Assembly (NCBI RefSeq): GCF_018446385.1 | Contig: NC_055996.1 | Coordinates: 47,104,365 to 47,168,364 of the forward strand | Length of the DNA: 64,000 nt | DNA from: Zingiber officinale | Taxonomy: Eukaryota > Streptophyta > Magnoliopsida > Zingiberales > Zingiberaceae | Reading direction: 5' to 3' | In this document: positions 33,712 through 45,450 of the stretch, in pieces | Layout of the letters: every line of letters begins with the position of its first letter | How positions within the stretch are numbered: the stretch's first letter is position 1 | Translations under genes and position numbers: made by a program | Notes under the pieces: generated by a model | Told to the model about the DNA's origin: nothing | Database searches by the model: none | The model's input: only the letters and a program-made list of their open reading frames with translations

Positions 33712-35210
33712 TTAAACCAATTCTGGGTACTTCTGTCTCATGCTGGCCTCTGTCTCCCAAGTCGCCTCTACTGCTGTGTGATTTTGCCAGCTGACTTTGA
33801 CTAATGGTATTTACTTGTTCCGTAATTTCTTTACTGCTCGGTCTATTATCTGAATAGGCCGACTGTCATAGCTGAGATCATCACGGACCTGTACCAACTG
33901 GGGCTCAATCACCTGGGTGTCGTCTGGAATATGTTTCTTCAGCATGGAGACATGAAATACGTTGTGGACAGCTGACATCTCCTGAGGTAGCTCTAGCTCA
34001 TATGCTACCTTGCCCACTCTCTTCGTGATAAGGTATGGTCCCACATATCTGGGAGCTAGCTTGCCCTTCTTCCCAAAATGCATGACTCCCTTCATGGGAG
34101 TTACTCTAAGGAAAACTGTATCCCCAACTGAAAACTCTAGGAGTCTGCGTCGTGTATCAGCATAGCTCTTCTGACGGCTCTGTGCTGTCTCTATCCTCTG
34201 GCGAATCTGCTGTATGGCTGCTATGGTATCTGCTACTAGATCTGTCTGAAGCTCTAGTTCCTTCTGTTCACCACTCTCATACTAGCAGATTGGTGATCTG
34301 CACCTCCGCCCATAGAGTGCCTCATAAGGTGCCATGCCGATAGTGGCCTGATAACTGTTGTTGTATGCAAATTCTGCTAGACTCAGATATTTGCACCAAC
34401 TTCCCTTGAAATCTAAGGCACAAGCCTCGAGTACCTGATTTACTCGCTCCGTCTGACCATCTGTCTGAGGATGGAAGGCTGTGCTGAATTTTAACTGGGT
34501 GCCCATAGCTGACTGTACACACTTCCAGAAGTGTGATGTAAATCTGCTGTCTCTGTCTGATATAATGGTTCGTGGGACTCCATGCAGCCTGACAATCTCC
34601 TTGAGATACAATTGAGCTAGCTGCTCCATGGAATAGGATATTCTGATAGCTAAGAAGTGGGCTGATTTAGTCAACCTGTCGACTATTACCCAGATGGCAT
34701 CAAAACCATTCGTGGTTCTGGGTAATCCCACTATGAAGTCCATAGAGATATCCTCCCACTTCCATTCTGGAATTGGACTCAGTAACTCCTCCCGGTCCCG
34801 ATGTTCCGCCTTAACCCTCGACAGTTAGACAGAATCGGACGATTCTGGCGATATCTCGCTCATCCTGTGCCACCAAAATCGTTTCTTTAGATCCCGATAC
34901 ATTTTGGTGGAACCAGGATGCATCGCATAGGGAGTCCTGTGAGCCTCGTCTAGAATCTGCTGTAGTTCCTCCCGATCCGGAACACAAAGTCTGCACCACA
35001 AGACACTACCCCATCGTGACACTCAACTCTCCACTTTCGATTACGCTAACCCTTGCTTGATTTTCTGGATTTCGGGATCCCGCCCTGAGTGTCTGGATAT
35101 CATCAAGTAAGGTAGATGCTAAGGACATAGTGGAAAGTTGCCCGACTATAAGCTCGAGACTAAAAGTTGTAATATCCTTCCTTAGGGGTGGTGACATAGC
35201 TGCTAAAGAT
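33712..35210 (-). pseudogene. Gypsy-A integrase and chromodomain
   Basis: Zinc-binding region in shifted frames (35020-34800, with MHPGSTKMYRDLKKRFWWHR). The core at 34743-34282 has MDFIVGLPRTTNGFDAIWVI, IISDRDSRFTSHFW and TERVNQVLE, so all three acidic catalytic residues are readable. The C-terminal part at 34095-33811 (MKGVMHFGKKGKLAPRYVGP) is cut by a stop where Glu stands in Gypsy-B. The chromodomain-like end continues to the stop at 33712 (ATWETEASMRQKYPEL). Against Gypsy-B a few codons are missing after NQVLE. Chromodomains of this lineage steer insertion to heterochromatin (family knowledge). Confidence 0.85.
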
Positions 35211-36793
35211 AATAAGGTAGCACTGGACTTCCTGCTGAGTGCGTCTGCTACCTTATTAGCTTTCCCTGGATGGTAGAGGATATCTATGTCATAATCCTTG
35301 ACCAGCTCTAACCATCTGCGCTGTCACATATTCAGATCCTTCTGAGTAAAGAAATACTTCAGACTTTGATGATCTGTATACACTCTGCACTGAGCTCCGT
35401 ACAAATAATGTCTCCAAATCTTGAGAGCGAACACCACTGCTGCAAGCTCAAGGTCGTGAGTAGGATAGTTCCTCTCATAATCCTTGAGTTGTCTGGAGGC
35501 ATAGGCGATCACCTTGCCCTGCTGCATCAGTACTGCTCCTAATCCCAATTTAGAGGCGTCACTGTAGATGTCGGTCGCCTCGTGTTTTCGGTATAGCTAA
35601 AATAGAGCACCGGGTCTCCGCTTTAGTTCACAAGTCGCTCGTAGTCCTCCGTCCACCGAAATTTCTTGTTCTTCTGGTGAGAGCCGCTGGGGAGGCTATC
35701 TGAGAAGTCCTCACGAATTTCTGTAGTAGCCTGCTAATCCCGTAAAGCTTCGATTTCACTAGCGTTCGGGTCTCTTCCGATTTCATCGCTTCTATCTTGT
35801 CGATCTACCATAACACCATCCTTGGAGATGATGTGACCTAGAAAGGCTACCTGGTCTAGCCAAAATTCACATTTCGTGAATTTGGCGTACAGCTGGTTCT
35901 GCTGAAGGATCTGCAAAACTGTCTTCAGATGCTCTGCATGGTCCTCCTGAGTGCCTGAATAGATAAGAATGTCATCGATGAACATGATGACAAACTTGTC
36001 TAAGTATTCTCTGAATACTCTGTTCATGAGGTCCATGAAAGTAGCTGGAGCATTTGTCACGCCGAAAGGCATGACTACGAACTCATAATGTCCGTATCTG
36101 GTCCTGAAAGCTGTTTTAGGTATATCACTTTTCTTGACTCTAACCTGGTGATATCCTGATCTGAGGTCAATTTTAGAGAACACTGTGGCTCCCTTTAGCT
36201 GGTCAAACAGGTCATCTATCCTGGGGAGAGGGTACCTATTTTTAATTGTGACCTGGTTCAAGGCACGGGTAGTCTATGTATAGACGCATGCTTCCATCCT
36301 TCTTCTTCACGAACAACACAGGTGCTCCCCATGGTGAGTGACTAGGGCGTATGAAACCCTTGTCAAGAAGCTCCTGAAGTTCCTTCAGTTCTGCTGGAGC
36401 CATGCGGTACGGTGCCTTGGAAATTGGATTTGTGCCGGGAATGAGCTCTATCTCAAATTCAATCTCCCTGTCTGGTGCTAAGCCTGGTAGCTCTTCAGGG
36501 AAGACTGCTGGGTAGTCACAAACGACTCGAACCTCTGATGGCTGTTGGTTCTTGTCCTGGCTGGTGTTGAGTACATTTGCTAAAAATCCCATGCATCCTG
36601 AATCCAATAGCTGCTGTGCTTTCAATGCTGAGAGAAACTTCCTGGCTTTTCTCTTTGGTTTTCCCATGTACTCAAACTGTACTCCTGCTTCAGGTTGGAA
36701 TATGACCTTCTGTTTATGGCACTCTATAGAAGCACCGTATCTGATCAGAAAATCCATTCCAAGGATGACATCGTAGTCAGTCATTTCTAGCAC
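35211..36793 (-). pseudogene. Gypsy-A protease end, reverse transcriptase and RNase H
   Basis: 36793-36242 covers [20 protein letters not shown] (protease end) to the RT fingers [16 protein letters not shown]. After a frameshift, 36261-35734 covers [28 protein letters not shown] and the catalytic FIDDILIYS. 35730-35570 is badly shifted and is one of the CTG/CAG-altered patches. RNase H at 35548-35324 has [20 protein letters not shown] and [11 protein letters not shown], ending at a stop where Gypsy-B reads Arg (CGA to TGA type). The connection from RT to RNase H is lost. Confidence 0.87.
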
Positions 36794-38227
36794 TATCAGA
36801 TCACCAAAAGTTCTCTCGCTATAATGACCGGCACCGCCTCGAGCCGCGTAGATGCCAAAATGTCTCCGAGGGTAGTGTTGTCAAACCGACTATTGAGTAC
36901 CTCCGAAGTGTTGCTAATTTCTCGGCAAATGCCCCGATACATAAGAGTGGGTTGCCCGATGTCGAATAAGACAACTGCATTATGTCAGAAATATCGATCC
37001 GACTGTGACAACCGCCGAGGCATTTGCTACGCCCTCTCCGGTCAGTGAGAAAATTCGTGCATTTGTCGTGGCTAATCGCCCGACCGATCTGTGGACCATC
37101 TAAGGCAGACATACATCTGATGTAGCTACCGGCCGAGCTCCATATTGTATCGGTCGAGGCCGAGGAAGATCGTTTTGTTCGGCATCGCTAGCCATGTGCC
37201 CTTCCCGTCCACATTCAAAACAACCTCGCATTGCCCTTGCGGTAAACTCCGGATGATGTTTCCCACAAGTAGCACAATTGGGATGTCCGGAATGTTTTCC
37301 ACCGGTCCTCCTTTTGGGTCACCGCTCCTTTGCTTGCTTCTTCCTTCTTGGAGCTATGTCCCCTGTTGTTTCACGAGTACCGAGCCACCTTGTCCCTTGG
37401 GCCTGTGGAAACCCGTCACTGGTGATGTCAGGCCGATAGTGCTCGGTGATCAGAGCACTACTCACTAGCTCCTCTGTGGTTTGTGGCCTATGAACGCCAC
37501 CAGCCACATTCATTGCGATCTCTGGTCTGAGCATCTTCAGCATCAACCGTACTCGTTCCTTCTCTGTGCTGACTAGTTCCGGACACAGACGGGCCAACCT
37601 GTTGAATTTCTTCACGGCTTCCTGAACTGATAGGTTGCCCTGACGAAATTTTGTAAACTCGTCATAGTATCAGTTCATGACTTGCATGTGAAAGAATTCC
37701 TCGAAAAATTCTTTCTCGAAGTTGGCCCATGTCATCTGGTTTACTGACCACTTCGATTTAATCCGCTCCCACCACATGCGTGCGTCTCCTGTTAAACAGA
37801 AGGAGGTACACTTCACCTTTTCGTGCTCTGGCCAGTCTAGAAGCTCCATCGTGCTTTCCAGTGTTTTAAACCATGCCTGAGCATCCCATGGTTCCTTGGT
37901 GCCTGAGAAGTTCTCGGGCTTAATTCTCTGCCACTGGATAAGGTAAGCTTCTCTCTTAGCCCCTGCTACTGGGGCTACTGGGACTGGTACTGCAGGCTGA
38001 GCTGGTACAACCTCTGTGATTACTGGAGTCGTGAGGTTCGGTACTGGAGTGACTGGGGGAGTAGTCTGCTGGTTAGCCTTTAAGGAGGCTATCTCCTGTT
38101 GCTGTTCAGCTAACTGCTGCTGTAGCTGAGCCACTAGTGCTGTAAGGTCTGGGGGAGGCACTGAACTGCCTGCCTCATGCTGGGGCTCAGCCGCTGATGC
38201 TTTCTTAGCTGGACGTCCTCGTACCAT
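36794..38227 (-). pseudogene. Gypsy-A gag and start of protease
   Basis: ATG 38227 opens MVRGRPAKKASAAEPQHEAG, a Gln-rich coil and a Pro/Val stretch. The Retrotrans_gag capsid follows (YLIQWQRIKPENFSG, DARMWWERIKSKW, NFEKEFFEEFF). A TGA at 37672 replaces the Arg codon seen in Gypsy-B. The capsid continues 37615-37319 (FNRLARLCPELVSTEKERVR). The knuckle near 37205 (GCFECGREGHMA) loses its last part to shifts. 37112-36819 holds the protease start in wrong frames. Confidence 0.85.
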
Positions 38228-38460
38228 TTTCTAAATAGCAGAGAACACATATATATAACTAGGCTATCATGTTATAGTTAACTACTGGTAACATGTTAAA
38301 TACTATCACTGTAAACATGAATTAATTAACTACCAACATGAGAGCAAACATGAAAGCACATATAACTGATATGAAAGCTGAAAACAAAACTGAGTGAGAG
38401 ATGTTCTTACTTGGAAGCTGTAGGCACAATGCTGATGTGTGTGTAGGAAGTAAGGAACTT

Positions 38461-38472
38461 GCTCTGATACCA
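38461..38472 (-). other. Primer-binding site of Gypsy-A
   Basis: Minus strand TGGTATCAGAGC, the full match expected for initiator Met tRNA, three bases inside the 5' LTR edge at 38476. Confidence 0.9.
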
Positions 38473-38475
38473 CTC

Positions 38476-40757
38476 TGTAACGCCCCAACTCCTGGGTACT
38501 AAGCTGTGAGCCGGATCGCTACATTAACTACTGAAGCTACTGTGCTGTACTGTGCCCTAAACTGGGTAAAATAAAGTTTCACTAACTGACTCTGTTAAAC
38601 TGACAACTGGTACACCCATGCTGTTATAAGGAAGGGTTCAAGACCTTTCCGGTTGGGGTATATGTGCTAAGGAGGATACTTGACCTCCCGTCTGAGCTAG
38701 AACTCAAAGCTAACTTCCCAGCTAGCTGCTGTTCGATCCACGGCTCGACCAAACTTGCCGCGATTCTGTGCCCTGCTGGATCGGTCTGCGGACCGATCCA
38801 GTAGAGGCTGGATCGGTCGGCAAGACCGATCCAGGTGTGTCTGGATCGGTCTGCAGACCGATCCAGGCACCTGGAGAAGCTGGGATGCCTTCTGTTCGAT
38901 GCTGGGTCGGTCGGCTGACCGATCCAGGGAGATACAATAGGCTACTGTATCCATCTGGATCGGTCGGCTGACCGATCCAGGAGAAGGAATGGCACTGGAT
39001 CGGTCTGCTGACCGATCCAGGTTCTGATAGTCTGAAACGAAATCAGAATTTCTGATTTCCAGCACTGATTCGTGCCAAAAATCACATACACAAGCTCTAT
39101 ATACATGAAAAACACTCTAGCATGTAAATACTAACGTTCTAAACATGATAAACTAAACAAGACATAGTTTACTAAACTATAACACCTAGTAACAAGACTA
39201 AGTCATAAAACTAGACATGTTAAGTACTAGAACTGAAATAAAAGCGTATAGATCCCAAGGATCTTTATTCCAGACCCCTTGCACACACACATCATCGTAG
39301 CATCGCCCCCAGCCTCCGCTAGTCCACTTTTCTTTTACCGGTATCTGCAGTATAAGAAAAATAGCATCTGTAAGCTAAGAAGCTTAGTAAGAAACCATCT
39401 ACCTCACAAAAACATGCAACGATGCGATTATGGTTTTAAATCATGCTGTTTGAAAACTGAACTGAGCATGGCAACATGGCATGGCATACAACATGTACTG
39501 AACTGATCATGGCATACAAACAAGTTGAGCATAGCATACTGTATCTGAACTAAGCATAAATACTGAACTGTTCATGCATATACATCTAACTGGTCATGAA
39601 CTCAAATCATGAAACTTAACTGAGATAATTAACTGAAACTGAAACTAAGTTAGTGTTTCCATCACTGATTACATATTTGGAAAACTATATATATAATAAT
39701 AGATGAAAACACTAAACATGTCATTGGCCCCGCAATCAGATTTCATCGCGCAGATCCCTACGAGACCCGGATTGCAAGTTTCAATCCAGCAGGTTACTAG
39801 GTTATCTCGAACCTAGGGACGATTGTGGAGTCCAGCCCATGGATATCTGATCCAAGTGCAGTGCCAACTGAATAAAATACTGAATACTGTTTTATTTTAC
39901 TTTGCTATTCTAGGTTATCTGAACCTAGAGCTAGGTTATCTGAACCTAGAGGCTACTGTGGGAGCCCACCCAATGGATATTTGATCCATATAGCTGTAAT
40001 AACTGATAATAAGCTGAATAAAATGTTTCTAATACATTTTACATGCTGTTAGGACGCCTACTGGTGCATCCTTCTGAACTGGGCATTCTACCGAATGCTT
40101 GGTGTGCACTAAAAGCACACCCTTAAACTGAAAACTGTAGAACTACTGAACTAACGCCAAAACTAACAAGCGAGAGCAATTATACTTCAGGTGAGGAGTT
40201 TCTTACCTCTTGTTCGTAATTTCTTACGATTCTATTCGCTCGAATTCCGGTGGAGATGACCTTCTCGACGATCCACTCACGTCTTTGCATTCCTCTCGCG
40301 GAGAAGAACCTCTTTCGTGTTGAAATCGTCGCCGGAAAGTGCCCTTGGGGCCCTAGAGAAAGAACCCTAGGTCTTCTTGGTGTGGCGCCGAAAGAAGGAG
40401 GAGGAAACGGGAGAGGTGGCGTGAGAGGGTTTCGGTGGAGAAGGATGTGCCGAACCAAAATAAAATAAACCAAACCCTCTTTAAGTTTCCTATTTATATT
40501 AGGTGGATTATTGAACCCAACTCCAATATAAATATAATTGGTTCCTCATTCTTTCAGCACGGCCCTGCTAGGTTCACCGGTTACTAGCATTATCCCTTAC
40601 ACCATAGGTCTCGGGTTCGATTCTCGCCTAAGCTATTTTATTCTTTTAATTATTTTTGCTACTTCCTCTACTCGGAAAATTCCGAAAAAATATCTAAAAA
40701 TTCCAGAAAACTCATAGAATAATTCTAATGCAAGTTTGAGAATTTTCGGGCGTTACA
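38476..40757 (-). repeat. Gypsy-A 5' LTR (2282 bp)
   Basis: Same edges as the 3' LTR, 66 bp longer. 38775-39022 holds five regular CTGGATCGGTCNNCNGACCG-type palindromes where the 3' LTR has a different, less regular block. Near 40610 GGTCTCGGGTTCGATTCT resembles a pol III B box on the plus strand, opposite to the element. Small open frames within are not genes. Confidence 0.9.
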
Positions 40758-40762
40758 ATTAC

Positions 40763-41996
40763 TCATCAAAATACACATGTTTTCCATTACTCTCCATATA
40801 CATTAAATCACATGTTTTCCATTTGCTATTCTCCATATGGCTTTTAATTTACAAATTAGCAAGGCAAACTACATCCTAACAAAGCTCACTTCTTGCATAA
40901 AAAAAACTCAAGCCTCACGAATTGCCCGACCTGCAAGAGAAAATTTAACAAAACTTATCAAATTCCAGATTTCCAAAAGGAGAATGTAATTAACCAATCT
41001 GTAGTGCATAGAAGGCAAAAACAAACCAAATGAAGGAAACAAAAAGAGGTGTTTATTAGAGAATAATAGTACATGGAATCTACTAGGAGCAGTGATACCT
41101 AGCTTAGCATAGTTTATTAAATAATTAGCACTGCATGCAGCTAACATTATTTAAGTGAACTATCATCCAAGATCAATAGAATCCATGCAAAGCGCATTAC
41201 ATTCATTAACATCTTGAAACAAAATATTCATGCAATTTTCTATGCCATTTTCCAGACTGCATTACCTTTGAGACCTGGTAGGCACAATATGCTTTTCCAT
41301 TTTGCAAGTAACAAGTTTCCAGGAGCTGCAAATTGATCTGAAATAAATAGACCCATCACAAAAGCATAAGTGAAAGTAAAAAACATGGGTTCAAAATCTT
41401 CCAATTAAAACTTGAACCAAAAGAATTGGATCATCATGATGAGTTATGGTAGGGTGAATTGTTTGTAGAGCTAAAACAATTCCACAAATTCCTCAAAATA
41501 GAAATCACATACGCACAACTTTAATAATTACATAGGATACCTAAAAGAACCAAAGTGTCAATTAAATAAGTGTAGATTAAGAGGTATAACATTCACTACA
41601 TTCCAGCTGGAAAAATAGATTTTTCATTCCCATTTCATCAATACAAAGAGAAAATCTAACAAATTTAGCTGCAATGCGCGTGCAATTCACGGGTAATTTA
41701 CACTGCTCATCCAAGCAAAAGTATATAGAGCAAACTATTAAGAAATCAAACTGCAGTATATAGATGTCAGCTACTCACACAACCCAGCCATTATTAATTT
41801 TGGACCACAAAGAGAGGCAATAAATAAGGGAAATGTCAGCTAATTCTGCTCATGGTAGAAATGCAAGAATGAAGTATTGAGCAAAGGAGATATCTAGTTG
41901 TGAACAAACAAATGATTAGCACTAAGGAATCAAAATCAATAAGTCATGGAGTCACAAACAAAGTGTTCAACCATCTTTTGAAGTCTAGTAATTTAT
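40763..41996. other. CACTA-2 DNA between the two nested chromoviruses
   Basis: 1.2 kb of AT-rich sequence left over from the body of CACTA-2. I see no reading frame or family match on either strand, and no subterminal repeats. It may be an intron or spacer of the original transposon. 41992-41996 is the left copy of the Gypsy-B target duplication tttat. Confidence 0.5.
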
Positions 41997-44453
41997 TGTA
42001 ACGCCCGAAAATTCTCAAACTTGCATTAGAATTATTCTGTGATTTTTCTGGAATTTTTAGATATTTTTCTGGAATTTTCCGAGTAGCGGAAGTAGCAAAA
42101 CTAATAGAAAAGTAAAATGGTTTAAGCGGGAATCGAACCCGGGACCTCTCGGGTCCGCTAAACCTTTAGTTAGCCTTAGTAACTGGTGAACCCAGCAGGG
42201 CCGTGCTGAAAGGAAAGGAGAATCAAATATATTTATATTTAAGTTGGGCTTAGTTATCCGCTTAGTATAAATAGGAAAAAAAAACTTAAGTGTGGGTTTG
42301 GTTTAATTTGGTTCGGCAGCCCTCTCCTCACAAAACCTCACGCCAATTCTTTTCTCCAAACCCTCACCGACGCCAACCCCTCCTTCCTCTCCTTCTCTCG
42401 GCGCCAACACCCAAACAACCTAGGGTTCTCTCCCTAGGGCCCCAAGGTCACTTTCCGGCGACGATTTCAGCACGAAGACGTTCCCCTCCGCGAGTAGAGC
42501 ACGTGGACGCGAGCGGATCGTCGAGAAGTCGTCTCCACCGGAATTTCTAGCAATTAGATTTGTAAGAAATCTAGTACACAAGGTAAGAAACCCCTCACCT
42601 GCAATATAAGTAGCTCCGTTTGGTTTTATACGCACTAGTTTAGCTATATGCTATTTTTATCGACGCATAGGGTGAATTTGACCCTCCTCGCAGATTTAGG
42701 GATTTAGTGAGTACTTCTAGATGGGCCGGACACGTATTCCCTCTTCAGTGGGGGTTCCTAGACGTTGTCGGGTGCCTAGAAGTGGTCTCCCTAATAGAGG
42801 GGATAGTTGGGGCACACTAGGTGTTCGATAAAATAACTAGTTAAGTTAAAATACAAATTAGGCATTTTAATAGCTCAGTTAAATGCATTAGAAGCATTTA
42901 AATCAGTAAATCAGTTTATTTTATCTTATATGGGACTACGGTCCAATGGGTGGGCTCCCACAGTCGCCCTAGGTTCAGACAACCTAGCTCTAGGTTCAGA
43001 TAACCTAGAAATAGCAAGTTAAAACAGTTAGTTATATTCAGTATTTTACTTTCAGTGGCACTGTACTGGATCAGATATCCATTGGGTTGGACTCCCACAG
43101 TCGTCCCTAGGTTTAGATAGCCTAGTTAACCCTACTAAATTCGGGACTTGCAAACCCGGGTCTAGTTAGGGATGCGCGCACAGCAAGTACAGTTGCCAGG
43201 GCCCATCAGCAGCATGTTTAGTATTTTCACTTACTATATGTATATGGTTTTCAACCTTTCACAAAGTAGTTTGCGAATTCAGTACAGTCCTAGCAGTAGC
43301 TCAGTTTTTAGTATCAGCTTAGTTCTTCATTGATACCATGTGATTGATATCAGGTTCAGCTTTAGATATGTCATGATTGTATGCTTATATGCCATGTCAT
43401 GTTTAGTTTATTCAGTATACTTAGCATATCCTTTCAAACAGCATGATTTAAAATCATATTTGCATCGTATGCATGTTTTAGTGAGGTAGATGGTTTCTTA
43501 CTAAGCTTTTTAGCTTACAGATACTATTTTCCTTATACTGCAGATACAGGTAAAAGGAAAATGGACTAGCAGAGGAAGCTGGAGGCCAATGCAGAGATGG
43601 TGTGTGTGGTAGGAACTGGAATAAAAGATTCTTAGGGGACTTAGCAAGTTTAAACCGTAGAACTCTTTAGTGTTTTACTTTCATGCACGTTTAGTTGTGT
43701 AATGCTATGAATCAGTGAACTATGTATCATGTTAAGTTTAGAATACTAGTTTTATGTTATTAGAATGTTTCTCATGTAGTGTATAACTCATATGTGAGAT
43801 TTTGGCACGCCCAAGTGCTGAAATCAGAGTTTCAGGCTGAAATCAGAGTTTCAGGTTGAAATCAGAACTCTGATCGGTCTACAGACCGATCAGGGAGTGG
43901 GTTGTGCCGCTGGATCGGTCAGCTGACCGATCCATGCGCGAACAGAGAGTTGGCCTCTGTTATGGATCGGTCAACCGACCGATCCAATGTGCGAACAGAG
44001 AGCACTGACGCTCACTGATCGGTCAGCTGACCGATCAGTGAGCTACTGGATCGGTCAAGCCGACCGATCAGGGTACTCCTGGATCGGTCGGTAGACCGAT
44101 CCAGCCGCATACAGAGGCGAGGGAGCATATGGATCGGTCTGCCGACCGATCTAGAGAGTTTTTCCGTGCCAGTAACAAGCTGGATCGATCACGGGATCGA
44201 TCCGACAGCCCAATCGATCTATGGATCGATTGAAGTGCCTGATTACAGCTAGCAGGCCATCCGAGGGGCATAGATTATCTTCCCTAACATGTGTATAACT
44301 CCTAGGTACACCCAGAACACTAAGTTAAACTTTACAGCATTTAGTTCAGTAAAATTTTAAATTAGCCAGTTTTCATTCCGCATTAATAGTCCAGCACAGC
44401 ATAACTGTAGCGACCGGCCTCGAAGCCTAGTCAGTAGGAGGCGGGGCGTTACA
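41997..44453 (+). repeat. Gypsy-B 5' LTR
   Basis: TGTAACGCCCGAAA to GGCGGGGCGTTACA. 43871-44236 has about eight palindromes such as GGATCGGTCAGCTGACCGAT and the related GGATCGATCACGGGATCGAT. Near 42128, GGGAATCGAACCCGGGACC is the complement of a tRNA-like B-box sequence, again opposite to the element. Confidence 0.93.
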
Positions 44454-44456
44454 GAG

Positions 44457-44468
44457 TGGTATCAGAGC
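44457..44468 (+). other. Primer-binding site of Gypsy-B
   Basis: TGGTATCAGAGC, three bases after the 5' LTR; initiator Met tRNA type. Confidence 0.92.
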
Positions 44469-44646
44469 AAAGTTCCATACTTCTTACACACACATCAGCA
44501 TTGAACCTGTAGCTTTCAAGTAAGAATACCTCTACTTAATTTATGCTCCTTGTTTTGTTATTACAGTTCATGTTTATATGCCTACTGCTTGTTAGTATGT
44601 GATAGTTTTTAAACATGATATCAGTAGTTATATAACTGTGAGTACA

Positions 44647-44957
44647 TGTAACGCCCCGGCCTGGGTGGGCCCCACCCGAACCGAACCGGGCACGCTACGA
44701 GAATTGTCCATCGGGTTGACGACTAGCTCCACAGACCACCGGAGGTCCTTTCAGCGTGCTTTGTCCTCACTCGCACGCACCCTGGAAAACTTCCCAAGAG
44801 GTAACCCATCCTCAGATTTCTCCAAGCCAAGCACGCTTAACTTTGGAGTTCTTAAGTTTGGGCTTCTGAAAAGGAAGGTGCACCTTGGTGATATGGATAG
44901 TACCATCTAACCCTTTTTAGCCATACTTAACTAGAATCTCAGAACCGGGGTATTACA
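44647..44957 (-). repeat. TRIM LTR, left copy
   Basis: 311 bp; differs from the right copy by a handful of changes such as CTGGGTGG against CTGGTGG. A short open frame in each copy is an LTR shadow. Confidence 0.93.
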
Positions 44958-45103
44958 ATCACCTCCACTTAAAGACACAACGTCCTCGTTGTGTAATCAC
45001 AAATCACACCACAGACAAATCCCAGAATCTCCCTCGCTAGGTGGTGCCCTGGGTGCTCCTGCCACAGGCGCACTCACGGTTGCAAGGTCGCTCTGATACC
45101 ATC

Positions 45104-45413
45104 TGTAACGCCCCGGCCTGGTGGGCCCCACCCGAACCGAACCGGGCACGCTACCAGAATTGTCCATCGGGTTGACGACTAGCTCCACAGACCACCGGAG
45201 GTCCTTTCAGCGTGCTTTGTCCTCACTCGCACGCACCCTGGAAAACTTCCCAGGAGGTCACCCATCCTCAGATTTCTCCAAGCCAAGCACGCTTAACTTT
45301 GGAGTTCTTAAGTTTGGGCTTCCGAAAAAGAAGGTGCACCTTGGTGATATGGATAGTACCATCTAACCCTTTTTAGCCATACTTAACTAGAATCTCAGAA
45401 CCGGGGTATTACA
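45104..45413 (-). repeat. TRIM LTR, right copy (5' LTR in element orientation)
   Basis: 310 bp, next to the primer-binding site at 45090-45101. Confidence 0.93.
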
Positions 45414-45450
45414 GTACATTAGTTATGTTATGTTCTCTATGTCTTTAGAA

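Larger units (their letters stand above)
31461..40757 (-). mobile_element. Gypsy-A: Tekay/Del-like chromovirus
   Basis: 9.3 kb on the minus strand with LTRs at both ends, perfect target duplication attac (31456-31460, 40758-40762), primer-binding site, gag, protease, RT, RNase H, integrase and a C-terminal chromodomain. Same family as Gypsy-B in the opposite orientation. Coding parts are broken by stops and shifts, many of them in patches where CTG/CAG words are altered. Confidence 0.93.
44647..45413 (-). mobile_element. TRIM (small LTR retrotransposon) inside the Gypsy-B leader
   Basis: Two near-identical LTRs, 44647-44957 (311 bp) and 45104-45413 (310 bp), starting TGTAACGCCCCGGCC and ending GGGGTATTACA, around only 146 bp. 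The minus-strand primer-binding site TGGTATCAGAGC is at 45101-45090, and a purine tract complement (ATCACCTCCACTT) is at 44958. Target duplication gtaca at 44642-44646 and 45414-45418 is perfect. No coding capacity. It lies between the Gypsy-B primer-binding site and the gag ATG. Confidence 0.95.

Noticed and set aside
42120..42180. tRNA gene
   Set aside because: Only a B-box-like stretch; no cloverleaf with acceptor and anticodon arms can be drawn.
44599..45366. Two nearly identical plus-strand frames ending in GDMDSTI
   Set aside because: They are the two LTRs of the TRIM; the duplicated frame reflects LTR identity, not a gene pair.
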